From Winogradskyella sp. PG-2 (GTDB lineage Bacteria > Bacteroidota > Bacteroidia > Flavobacteriales > Flavobacteriaceae), in assembly GCF_000828715.1 (NCBI RefSeq), contig NZ_AP014583.1, positions 3,160,001 to 3,224,000 of the forward strand: a DNA stretch of 64,000 nucleotides. Reading direction: 5' to 3'. Under the pieces are notes generated by a model that saw nothing but the letters and a program-made list of their open reading frames with translations, was not told the origin of the DNA and searched no databases. Each line of letters starts with the position of its first letter. Position 1 is the first letter of the stretch. Positions 54,805-63,415 of the stretch are shown here, piece after piece. The translations under genes and the position numbers were made by a program.

Positions 54805-55925
54805 TATGATATAATCTTTTTAAACGTACAGCGCCTTTTGTGGGTTACAGGTTTGAAGTTTTTCCAAAGTTTATGAATTGCTTCATTATCATCTAATTCG
54901 GGACCTCTAACACAAAGCTCAATACCTTTAGCATTAAATGTTTGCCAAAACTCTTCAAATATAATAGCTGTAACACCTTTATTTTGATATTCTGGTAAAA
55001 CACCAATAAGGTAAAACGTTACGGTTTTTGCTTTTTTCTTAGCTCTTAAAAGGTGCATAAATCCAAAAGGGAATAGTTTTCCATTCATTTTTTGCAATGC
55101 TTTAGCATAAGATGGAGTTACAATTCCGAAGCCTACTAGTTTACCGTCTTTGTCTAATACAAATTTTACATATTCCGGATTTAAAAACCCAATAAACTTC
55201 TTTTTAAAATAGTCGCGTTGCTCTTTATTAATTTCTACGAATGACGATAATACAGAATGAGATTTTGAAAACACATCGAACATTTCATCCGCGTAGTTCA
55301 TAATCTCTTTATTATCGGTGAAATTTAGTGCTCTTAGTTGGTAACGTTTCTTTACCATAATCTGCACACGTGTAAAGAACTCTTGTAAGATGTTTTTAAA
55401 TTCCATCTTGTTCTCAGAATAGGTTTTACCTATACCATAACCTAATTCCTTAAAATGGTTTGCATAATATGCGTGATTATGCCATGTTATCATACTTCCT
55501 AATTCATCAAACCCTTCTGTTAGTATACCAACTTTATCTAGGTTAGAAAATCCAACAGGGCCTTCAACATAATCAAGATTGTTTTCTTTTCCAATCTCGT
55601 GAACTTTTTCTAATAATAGTTTTGTTACGTCAACATCATCAATAACGTCAAACCATCCAAAACGCATTTTCTTTTCGTTTTGACCATTGACTTCAAGCCA
55701 GTTGATGATGGTAGCGATACGACCAACAATTTCATTGTTTTTGTAAGCTAAAAAATAACGTGCTTCAGCATCCTTAAAAACTGGGTTCACATCTTTATCT
55801 AAAGTCTTAACTTCTTCTGATATAATGGGAGGCACCCAAGAAGATGCCCCTTTATAAAGTTTAAAAGGAAACTTAACAAAGGTTTTTAAGTCTTTTTTAG
55901 ACGAGATTTCTTTGACTATGATCAT
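54804..55925 (-). CDS. GNAT-like N-acyltransferase next to the SPT-like gene
   Basis: 373 residues with tandem GNAT-like folds. The N-terminal half has KFPFKLYKGASSWVPPI and EARYFLAYKNNEIVGRIATI; the C-terminal half has the acyl-CoA-binding pattern VTFYLIGVLPEYQNKGVTAII. Such long GNAT proteins are annotated only as N-acetyltransferases in Bacteroidota. Convergence on the SPT-like gene suggests it could be the N-acyltransferase that converts capnine into its N-acyl form, by analogy with the bacterial ceramide synthase of Caulobacter, also an acyl-CoA N-acyltransferase-type protein. This assignment is inference. Confidence 0.7.
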   Translation of the reverse strand: MIIVKEISSKKDLKTFVKFPFKLYKGASSWVPPIISEEVKTLDKDVNPVFKDAEARYFLAYKNNEIVGRIATIINWLEVNGQNEKKMRFGWFDVIDDVDVTKLLLEKVHEIGKENNLDYVEGPVGFSNLDKVGILTEGFDELGSMITWHNHAYYANHFKELGYGIGKTYSENKMEFKNILQEFFTRVQIMVKKRYQLRALNFTDNKEIMNYADEMFDVFSKSHSVLSSFVEINKEQRDYFKKKFIGFLNPEYVKFVLDKDGKLVGFGIVTPSYAKALQKMNGKLFPFGFMHLLRAKKKAKTVTFYLIGVLPEYQNKGVTAIIFEEFWQTFNAKGIELCVRGPELDDNEAIHKLWKNFKPVTHKRRCTFKKIIS

Positions 55926-55943
55926 GAGTTAGGGGGCTGTATA

Positions 55944-56909
55944 TTAAGAATCAAAATCATCCGTTTTATTCTTCTTCTTCTTTCGTCTTTTTTTTCGTTT
56001 GCCCTCCTCTTTTGCAGAATTACCATTGTCAATTTTCTTGTCTTTGTGAAAATCTAAACGGTAAGAAGCACCAAATGCAATATTGAATACTGAAGGCGTA
56101 TCTTTTGTATTAAAAGCAATATTGGCATCTAATTGGAAATCTTTTTTCCATAGATAAGCTCCACCGACTCTAAAAATGTTATCAGCATAAAAATCGCTAC
56201 TTATACCTTGAGCTTCTCCAAAAACAACCCACTGTGGTGTGAATGAATGTGTAAGTGTTAGAATATATTGAAACTCAGAAAACTCGGAACCAATTCTATC
56301 TTTTATAAGGTTCATAACAAAAACCCATCCGCCATTAAAGTTATTTTGTGTTGCAATCATAACTTTTGGACTAAAACCTTCAACATCTGGTGCAGTATAT
56401 GGATTATTCTTAGTATCAAAATTGGCACCAACATAAACTGCTACAGCTGGTATAAGTGATTTCCATTGAAACTTTTTGTTATCATGATAGCTATATAAAT
56501 TTGGTTTCGATTCTTCTGCATTTTTATAGGGATCATAGACTAAGTACTTAGCACCTAATGTAAAATTTCTAAAATTTGAGCGTTTATCTTTAACTGGAAC
56601 ATTAGCACTATTAAATGTGATATTGTCATTCTGATAAATACCATCTAACGAGAATTCTAGTTGTTCAAACAAAACACCATACCTAACCGCAAAGTCTAAA
56701 CCAAACCCAGAAACTTCATAATTTAGTGGAACGTGTTCTTCACTTACACTAAATGCACCAGCTTCAAATTGAACAATTCCAGTACCAACAGAAAAAGCAC
56801 TTTTGGATACACCAGGCCTATTCGAGTTAATGACCTCTGTATATTGAGCGTAGGTAGATGTAAAACTTAAGCTAATTAGTAAAACAAAAATTGATTTGAG
56901 AACTCTCAT
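55944..56909 (-). CDS. Outer-membrane transporter-like beta-barrel protein
   Basis: 321 residues with a signal peptide (MRVLKSIFVLLISLSFTSTYAQ) and then the NSNRPGVSKSAFSVGTGIVQFE segment typical of the MetA-pathway phenol degradation/transporter-like barrels (PF13557 type). Alternating strands end in FNIAFGASYRLDF. A basic Lys-rich tail (KKRRKKKKNKTDDFDS) follows the barrel. ATG at 56909 makes a better signal peptide than the TTG at 56930. It is immediately upstream of the GNAT-like gene (18 bp). Confidence 0.75.
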   Translation of the reverse strand: MRVLKSIFVLLISLSFTSTYAQYTEVINSNRPGVSKSAFSVGTGIVQFEAGAFSVSEEHVPLNYEVSGFGLDFAVRYGVLFEQLEFSLDGIYQNDNITFNSANVPVKDKRSNFRNFTLGAKYLVYDPYKNAEESKPNLYSYHDNKKFQWKSLIPAVAVYVGANFDTKNNPYTAPDVEGFSPKVMIATQNNFNGGWVFVMNLIKDRIGSEFSEFQYILTLTHSFTPQWVVFGEAQGISSDFYADNIFRVGGAYLWKKDFQLDANIAFNTKDTPSVFNIAFGASYRLDFHKDKKIDNGNSAKEEGKRKKRRKKKKNKTDDFDS

Positions 56910-56976
56910 TTGGTTTTGGTTTAAATTCAAATATATATATTTTATACTTTTTTTAAGGAATAATAACGGATTATAA

Positions 56977-57306
56977 ATGAGTATAATTGTATTTTTGATT
57001 ATAATTTATTTTATGATACAAGAAGCTTCGGCCATGGGATTATTAAGAACTGTTTTAATTATATTGCTTGTTTACTTTGGTTTCAAGATATTAGCGCGTC
57101 TTTTTGCACCATTTCTTTTACGTTTTGTAGCGAAAAAAGCAGAGCATAAATTTGGTGAGCAATTTGGTGGATTTCAAAATCAGGCTAACCAAAGACAACA
57201 ACAAAAACAGAAGGAAGGGGAGACCGTTATTGATAAAATACCTAATCAAAATAGAAAGTCTAATGATAAGGTAGGTGAGTATATTGATTATGAAGAGGTA
57301 GAGTAA
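56977..57306 (+). CDS. DUF4834 membrane protein
   Basis: Up to 109 residues. MGLLRTVLIILLVYFGFKILARLFAPFLL is the conserved core of DUF4834, one membrane helix followed by an amphipathic segment and a Gln-rich polar tail. The family usually starts a few residues before MGLL, so ATG at 57013 or 57034 may be the true start and the upstream hydrophobic residues from 56977 may be untranslated. Function unknown. Confidence 0.72.
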   Translation: MSIIVFLIIIYFMIQEASAMGLLRTVLIILLVYFGFKILARLFAPFLLRFVAKKAEHKFGEQFGGFQNQANQRQQQKQKEGETVIDKIPNQNRKSNDKVGEYIDYEEVE

Positions 57307-57403
57307 CAACTAATTCTAACTTTGATAACGATCAGACGCTAATCACTCGTGCCTTTCAAAAAAAATAACTACTTTTCAGAATCATTCAATTTAAAGTATT
57401 CTC

Positions 57404-59836
57404 ATGTCATTTTCTTTTAAGCGTTTACTGCCACATATCTTAGTTTTAATAGGATTTGTAGTATTATCCTTAGCCTATTTCAGTCCAGTTTTACAAGGCA
57501 AAAAAATTAACCAAAGTGATATTATGCATTACATTGGTATGGCTCAGCAACAAAAAGAATTTGCAAAATCATCAGGAGAAGAGACGTATTGGACAAATAG
57601 TGCTTTTGGTGGTATGCCAACCTATCAATTAGGTGCAAAATACCCACATAACTATATTAAAAAGCTCGATTTAAGTTTGCGTTTTTTGCCAAGACCAGCA
57701 GATTACTTATTCCTTTATTTTATTGGCTTTTATATCTTATTATTATCCTTAAAAGTAGATTTTAAGCTCGCAGCATTAGGTTCACTGGCTTTTGGTTTTT
57801 CAACTTACATGATAATTATATTGGGAGTTGGTCATAACGCCAAGGCTCATGCAATCGCTTATATGCCTTTAGTTTTAGCAGGAATTATTCTCACTTTTAG
57901 AAAGAAATATATAGTTGGGTTCTTGTTGACTACTGTTGCTTTAGGCTTGGAAATTGTTGCGAATCATTTTCAAATGACCTACTATTTAATGCTACTTGTT
58001 ATAGTTTTAGGTATAGCGTACTTGATTGATGCTTATCGTAAAAAACTAGTTCCTCATTTTTTTAAATCTGTTGGTTTATTATCTATTGCTGCTATCCTAG
58101 CTGTTGGATTAAATGCGACGAACATTATGGCTACACAAGAGTACGTCAAAGAAAGTTCGCGTGGTCAAAGTGATTTAACTATTAATGTAGATGGATCACC
58201 AAAAGAAGTGACATCTGGTTTGAGTAGAGATTATATTACAGAATATAGTTATGGAATTTTAGAGACTTTCAATCTTTATATTCCTAAGTTTATGGGAGGT
58301 GGAAATAGAGAAGATGTCGGAAAAGATTCGGAAACATATAAAGCCTATATAAATCTTGGAGCTTCACCTATTGAAGCATTAGATGCATCTAGGAATGCTC
58401 CAATGTATTGGGGCGATCAAACTATTGTTGAGGCACCAGCTTATGTAGGAGCCGTAATTATTTTTCTTTTTGTTCTTGGGTTATTTTTAGTTAAAGGAAG
58501 ATTGAAGTGGTGGCTTGTTGGTGGAACGATTTTGTCTTTACTCTTGTCTTACGGCAAAAACTTTGGGTTTTTAACGGACTTATTTATTGACTATATACCA
58601 CTTTATAACAAATTTAGAGCAGTAAGCTCTATACAAGTCATTTTAGAATTATGTATTCCTGTGCTAGGTATTTTTGCTTTAGTGCGCTTGTTCAATGATT
58701 TTGAAAAAGATGAAGAAAAATTTAAAGCTTTAAAGCATTCTGTCGCAATTACTGCAGGTTTGGCATTAATTTTTTTAGTATTTAAATCTACTTTATTCGA
58801 TTTTGAAAGTTTCAGAGATGATCAATATATTCAAGCTTATGGACAGCCATTTATTGATGCTATAATTGAAGACAGGAAATCTCTTATGTCTGCTGATACA
58901 CTTAGGACTCTGATATTAGTCCTACTTTCAGCTGGCACTATTTATTTATTCTTAAAAAAGAAATTGTCAGAAAAATTAGTAGTTATTGTATTTGCAGTTT
59001 TATTGCTTTTCGATTTAGTTAGTGTGGATAAAGAATATGTGAATAATGATAATTTTGTCTCTGCAATAAAGGTAGATAAACCTTACCAAGCCAATTCTGC
59101 CGATAAAGAAATTTTAAAGGACAAAGGCCATTACAGAGTCTTGGATATGTCGTCTGAAGGGCAAGGTAAACCAGGACGTGCAGCTTACTTTCATAATTCT
59201 TTATTTGGTTATAGTGCAGCACGAATGGGACGTTATAATGAGTTATTAGACTTCCATGTCTATAAGAATAACATGAATGTAATTAATATGCTTAACACTA
59301 AGTATATCATTGCTGAGGAGCAAGGACAGATTTTTCCATATACAAATACAGATGCAAATGGTAATGCTTGGTTTGTATCTAATACTAAAGTCGTAAATAC
59401 TGCTAATGATGAGATAGTAGCTTTAGATAGTTTAAATACCAAAACTACTGCAGTATTAATACAATCAGTATTTTCAGAGAATGCATTAAAGTCTGCATAT
59501 CAAGTTGATTCTACAGCATCAATTCAATTGAAAGAGCATAAACCAAATTATTTAAAATATGAATCGACTAATCCTAGTGATGGTCTTGCAGTATTTTCTG
59601 AGAACTATTACAAGCAAGGTTGGAATGCTTACATAGATGGAAAACTTGTACCTCATCTCAGAGTTAACTACGTTTTAAGAGCATTAGAAATCCCACAAGG
59701 AAAGCATACTATAGAATTTAAATTTGAAGCTCAAGTTGTTAAAACTGGAAGTAAAGTTGCTTTGGCAAGTTCAGTTATATTTGGGATTTTGCTATTGGTT
59801 GGGTTATTTTTTGAGGTTAAGAATAGTAGAACATGA
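57404..59836 (+). CDS. YfhO-family membrane protein
   Basis: 810 residues with about twelve transmembrane helices and a C-terminal periplasmic domain, resembling GT-C glycosyltransferases. YfhO of Firmicutes takes part in lipoteichoic acid glycosylation; in Bacteroidota it is abundant next to lipopolysaccharide genes and unassigned. The N-terminal loop QGKKINQSDIMHYIGMAQQ contains the Asp expected of a GT-C catalytic base. The C-terminal piece YYKQGWNAYIDGKLVPHLRVNY is the conserved YfhO tail. Followed by a SUKH gene, then GT4 and a flippase. Confidence 0.88.
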   Translation: MSFSFKRLLPHILVLIGFVVLSLAYFSPVLQGKKINQSDIMHYIGMAQQQKEFAKSSGEETYWTNSAFGGMPTYQLGAKYPHNYIKKLDLSLRFLPRPADYLFLYFIGFYILLLSLKVDFKLAALGSLAFGFSTYMIIILGVGHNAKAHAIAYMPLVLAGIILTFRKKYIVGFLLTTVALGLEIVANHFQMTYYLMLLVIVLGIAYLIDAYRKKLVPHFFKSVGLLSIAAILAVGLNATNIMATQEYVKESSRGQSDLTINVDGSPKEVTSGLSRDYITEYSYGILETFNLYIPKFMGGGNREDVGKDSETYKAYINLGASPIEALDASRNAPMYWGDQTIVEAPAYVGAVIIFLFVLGLFLVKGRLKWWLVGGTILSLLLSYGKNFGFLTDLFIDYIPLYNKFRAVSSIQVILELCIPVLGIFALVRLFNDFEKDEEKFKALKHSVAITAGLALIFLVFKSTLFDFESFRDDQYIQAYGQPFIDAIIEDRKSLMSADTLRTLILVLLSAGTIYLFLKKKLSEKLVVIVFAVLLLFDLVSVDKEYVNNDNFVSAIKVDKPYQANSADKEILKDKGHYRVLDMSSEGQGKPGRAAYFHNSLFGYSAARMGRYNELLDFHVYKNNMNVINMLNTKYIIAEEQGQIFPYTNTDANGNAWFVSNTKVVNTANDEIVALDSLNTKTTAVLIQSVFSENALKSAYQVDSTASIQLKEHKPNYLKYESTNPSDGLAVFSENYYKQGWNAYIDGKLVPHLRVNYVLRALEIPQGKHTIEFKFEAQVVKTGSKVALASSVIFGILLLVGLFFEVKNSRT

Positions 59837-59878
59837 TCTTTGGCAAGATTTTTAACATGATTTTTGTCAATATTTTTT
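59831..59878 (+). repeat. Two 24-bp tandem imperfect repeats after yfhO
   Basis: ACATGATCTTTGGCAAGATTTTTA followed by ACATGATTTTTGTCAATATTTTTT; 20 of 24 positions match. The first copy contains the yfhO stop codon. They lie between yfhO and the SUKH gene, a possible insertion scar. Confidence 0.65.
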
Positions 59879-59881
59879 TGA

Positions 59882-60499
59882 ATGAATAAATCTTCTGAAG
59901 ACATATTAATCATAGAAAAAAAGATTTTTGAACTAAATAGTTTAGATAAAACTTTTAAAATTTTTGGCTCAGAGGATCATAAATATGAATTCAGTTCAAG
60001 TATTTCAGAAAATGAAGTTATTGAGTTTGAAAAAACACATAATATCATATTACCTAGTTCTTATCGTGAATTTATTTTGAAATTTGGAAATTCAGGTTGT
60101 GGACCGTATTATGGATTAATAAAGTTTAAATACGGTATTTTGAATATTCCTCATTCCCCTAAAGAATCTGAAATAATCAAACTTTCAAAAGAAATGAGAT
60201 TTAATACATTTTGGAATCTTGAAGACTATTCAACAGAAAATTATCAAGAATGGGGGAATGAATATGATGATTCTAAATGGTCTGATGGAATGTTAAAAAT
60301 TTGTCATGAAGGTTGTGGGTATTTTATAAATATAGTTATTACTGGAAAGGAGAGAGGTAATATGTGGTTAGATGCTAGAGTTTATGATGGAGGAATTTTT
60401 CCGGTTAATTATTACAAAGGGAAAGAAAAAACTAATTTCACGGTGTGGTATTTAGATTGGCTAAATCATTCTATAGATGAACTTTCTAGTAAAAAATAG
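59882..60499 (+). CDS. SMI1/KNR4 (SUKH) family protein
   Basis: 205 residues. The SUKH core is ENEVIEFEKTHNIILPSSYREFILKFGNSGCGPYYG near 45-80, with the later HEGCGYFINIVITGKERGNMW segment. SUKH domains act as immunity proteins against polymorphic toxins in many bacteria, but solitary copies also occur with no toxin. No toxin gene is next to it. It is wedged between yfhO and a glycosyltransferase, both of envelope type, suggesting insertion into a conserved cluster. Confidence 0.82.
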   Translation: MNKSSEDILIIEKKIFELNSLDKTFKIFGSEDHKYEFSSSISENEVIEFEKTHNIILPSSYREFILKFGNSGCGPYYGLIKFKYGILNIPHSPKESEIIKLSKEMRFNTFWNLEDYSTENYQEWGNEYDDSKWSDGMLKICHEGCGYFINIVITGKERGNMWLDARVYDGGIFPVNYYKGKEKTNFTVWYLDWLNHSIDELSSKK

Positions 60500-60526
60500 A
60501 TTCCTGATTTCTTAGGGATAAGAGAA

Positions 60527-61813
60527 ATGAATAAAACAAAGGCTTTAATAATCTGTTACTATTGGCCACCAGCTGGTGGACCTGGTGTACAACGTTGGTT
60601 AAAATTTGTGAAGTACTTACCAGAGTTTGATGTTGAACCTATTGTATACTGTCCTGAAAAACCTAATTATCCTATTGTAGATGAGAGTTTAGTTGATGAA
60701 GTTCCTAAAAGCATAAAGATTTTAAAGCAACCAATTAGCGAGCCTTATGGTTTGGCAAGTTTATTTTCAAGAAAATCTTCTAAAAAAATTAGTTCTGGTG
60801 TGATTCCTAAAGTAAAAAGGCAATCTTTAATCGAAAAGATGATGCTATATGTTAGAGGAAATTATTTTATACCAGATGCTCGTAAAAATTGGATACAACC
60901 TTCAGTGGCTTTTCTTTTAAACTACATTAAAGACAATGAAATTGAAACAATTATAACTACTGGTCCACCTCATAGTTTACATTTAATAGGTTTGAGTTTA
61001 AAAGCACAATTAAATATAAAGTGGTTAGCAGACTTCAGAGATCCATGGACTACAATTGGTTATCATAAAGACTTAAGATTAACAGAATCATCTAAAAAAA
61101 AGCATAAAGAATTTGAGTTAAAGGTTTTGAGTACTGCAGATGAAATTATAGTGACGAGTAATCATACTAATTATGAGTTTCAGTCTAAAACAAAGCAGCC
61201 TATTACGGTTATAACCAACGGTTATGATTCGCAGAGTGTTGAAGTAGAAGGGAAGGATAAAAAATTCACACTATCTCACATAGGTTCTTTATTGTCCGAA
61301 CGTAATCCTAAGGTGTTGTGGGAAGTTCTTTCAGAACTAATTAAAGAAAACGAAGAATTTTCAAAAATAATTCAATTGAATTTAGTTGGTGTGGTTAGTG
61401 ATGATGTCTTAGAATCTATAAATGATAATGGCCTGCAAGACTATGCTAATGTTGTGGGTTATGTTAGCCATGATGAAGCTATTAAATTTCAAATAAAATC
61501 TCAATTGTTGCTACTAATCGAAATTGATTCAGAAAACACAAAAGCGATAATTCCTGGAAAAGTATTTGAGTATCTAATTTCTGAAACACCAATATTGGCA
61601 ATTGGTCCTAAAGATGCTGATGTGGAACAAATTATAAGATCTACTAATACAGGAACTTACTTTAATTATAATGATAAGCAACTTATAAAACAGCAAATAC
61701 TTAGTTATTATAAGGCATACCAAGATGGTGATTTAAAAACAGATGCAATTGGTTTACAAGCTTATAGCCGTAAAGCTTTAACAGAAAGGTTGGCTCAAAT
61801 AATTAATAAATAA
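60527..61813 (+). CDS. GT4-type glycosyltransferase
   Basis: 428 residues with a GT-B fold. The N-domain has ICYYWPPAGGPGVQRWLKFVK, typical of WcaI-like glycosyltransferases, and WLADFRDPWTTIGYHKD near residue 167. The C-domain includes HIGSLLSERNP and KVFEYLISETPILAIGP, the sugar-nucleotide binding region. Together with yfhO and the flippase it would build or export a surface glycan. Donor and acceptor unknown. Confidence 0.88.
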   Translation: MNKTKALIICYYWPPAGGPGVQRWLKFVKYLPEFDVEPIVYCPEKPNYPIVDESLVDEVPKSIKILKQPISEPYGLASLFSRKSSKKISSGVIPKVKRQSLIEKMMLYVRGNYFIPDARKNWIQPSVAFLLNYIKDNEIETIITTGPPHSLHLIGLSLKAQLNIKWLADFRDPWTTIGYHKDLRLTESSKKKHKEFELKVLSTADEIIVTSNHTNYEFQSKTKQPITVITNGYDSQSVEVEGKDKKFTLSHIGSLLSERNPKVLWEVLSELIKENEEFSKIIQLNLVGVVSDDVLESINDNGLQDYANVVGYVSHDEAIKFQIKSQLLLLIEIDSENTKAIIPGKVFEYLISETPILAIGPKDADVEQIIRSTNTGTYFNYNDKQLIKQQILSYYKAYQDGDLKTDAIGLQAYSRKALTERLAQIINK

Positions 61814-61861
61814 TAATAGGTTGGCACCTTTTGGAATTTAATAGTTGTAATTTGTAACATC

Positions 61862-63322
61862 ATGGGACTAGTATTAAACCAATCTTTTAAAAATACCATA
61901 ACGACCTATTTGGGATTTGGTATAGGTGCTATTAATACACTTTTTCTCTACACCAATTTTTTATCAGACGAATACTTTGGCTTAGTAGCCTTTTTACTTT
62001 CAGCTGCTAATATTATGATGCCTTTTATGGCGTTTGGTGTACACAATGCTATTATCAAATTTTACACATCTTTTAAAACTAAAAACAGTACAAATAGCTT
62101 TTTGAGCTTTATGCTATTTTTGCCTTTGATATTTATTATTCCTGAAACTTTATTAGGATTTTTAGCTCATGACTCAATAACTCATTTACTTTCTAAAGAG
62201 AATTCTATAATCGAAAATTATGTATGGTATATCTTTATTCTTGCTATAGCCATGGCCTATTTTGAAATTTTCTTTGCTTGGTCAAAAGTACAGATGCAAA
62301 CTGTTTTTGGTAACTTAATGAAAGAGATTTTTCATCGCGTTTGTATTATGGTAATGCTTTTTGCAGTTTATTTAAATTGGTTATCTGTGGACCTATTCAT
62401 TTTAGCTTTAGTAATTATGTATGTTGCACGAACTTTTATAATGATGCTTTATGCATTTTCAATACGTTTTCCAAAGTTAAAGTTTCAGAAAGTTGAAACT
62501 GTTTCGTCTATAATAAAATATGCATTGCTAATGATTATTGCAGGTTCAGTAGCTACATTAATTCTTGATATTGATAAGTTTATGATTGGATTGATGCTTG
62601 AAGATATTGAGCAGGTTGCATATTACAGTGTTGCTATATTTATTGCAACAGTAATTGCTGTACCACAGCGTGCTATGCATCAAATAATGATGCCTTTAAC
62701 TGCAAAATACCTTAATGAAAATGATAAACCAGCATTAGAGGATTTGTATAAGCGTAGCTCAATGAGTTTGTTAGTAATTAGCGGGTTTATTTGTTTACTT
62801 ATTATTTTGAATATTAATCAGCTCTATCAGATAATTCCAGAAGAGTTTGCTGGAGGAATTTTTGTAGTGTTAATTGTAAGTTTAGCCAAGTTGTATGATA
62901 ATAGTCTAGGAAACAATAATGCTATTTTGTTTAATAGCGACTACTATCGTATGGTTTTGTTTTTTGGAGTTTTATTAGCCATTATGGCTATTTTTTTGAA
63001 TACTCTTTTTATTCCAATTTACGGTATTGAAGGCTCAGCATTTGCGACTTTCTTAGCAGTTTCGGTTTATAATACAATTAAAGTTTATTTTGTGAAGCGA
63101 AAATTTAATATGCAGCCATTTACTATGGCATCATTTAAAACAGTATTAGTTTTAATTGTTCTGTCACTCGTATTCTATTTTTGGGAATTTCCATTTCACC
63201 CGATTACTAATATTGTTTTAAAATCCTTGTTAATTGGTTTATGTTATTTTGGATTAATATATAAAATGAATATTTCTGAAGATATTACAACTCAGATTAA
63301 GAAGTATTTAAGGCTGAAATAA
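61862..63322 (+). CDS. Lipopolysaccharide/polysaccharide flippase (Wzx-like)
   Basis: 486 residues with about fourteen hydrophobic helices, MATE/MOP superfamily (oligosaccharide flippase). The N-terminus NTITTYLGFGIGAINTLFLY and the second-half TFLAVSVYNTIKVYFVKRKF are typical. It would translocate lipid-linked oligosaccharide across the inner membrane. The last gene of the yfhO-SUKH-GT4-flippase run, before a large inverted repeat. Confidence 0.88.
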   Translation: MGLVLNQSFKNTITTYLGFGIGAINTLFLYTNFLSDEYFGLVAFLLSAANIMMPFMAFGVHNAIIKFYTSFKTKNSTNSFLSFMLFLPLIFIIPETLLGFLAHDSITHLLSKENSIIENYVWYIFILAIAMAYFEIFFAWSKVQMQTVFGNLMKEIFHRVCIMVMLFAVYLNWLSVDLFILALVIMYVARTFIMMLYAFSIRFPKLKFQKVETVSSIIKYALLMIIAGSVATLILDIDKFMIGLMLEDIEQVAYYSVAIFIATVIAVPQRAMHQIMMPLTAKYLNENDKPALEDLYKRSSMSLLVISGFICLLIILNINQLYQIIPEEFAGGIFVVLIVSLAKLYDNSLGNNNAILFNSDYYRMVLFFGVLLAIMAIFLNTLFIPIYGIEGSAFATFLAVSVYNTIKVYFVKRKFNMQPFTMASFKTVLVLIVLSLVFYFWEFPFHPITNIVLKSLLIGLCYFGLIYKMNISEDITTQIKKYLRLK

Positions 63323-63340
63323 TGTGAGATTATTGCATAC

Positions 63341-63387
63341 GAGAAATCCCGCAAGGTGCTCTGAGGCATACATCATGCGGGATTTCT
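63341..63387. terminator. Inverted repeat between convergent genes, terminator candidate
   Basis: Twelve-bp stem AGAAATCCCGCA / TGCGGGATTTCT with a 22-nt loop. The T-run after it is weak on the plus strand, so terminator function is likely but not certain. Confidence 0.55.
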
Positions 63388-63415
63388 ACTAACCAACCAA
63401 AAAAATCATTTTATT

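Noticed and set aside
59882..60499. Toxin-immunity module or defence island around the SUKH gene
   Set aside because: Neighbours are envelope genes; no toxin, Rhs/LXG, restriction or nuclease gene is present within the window.
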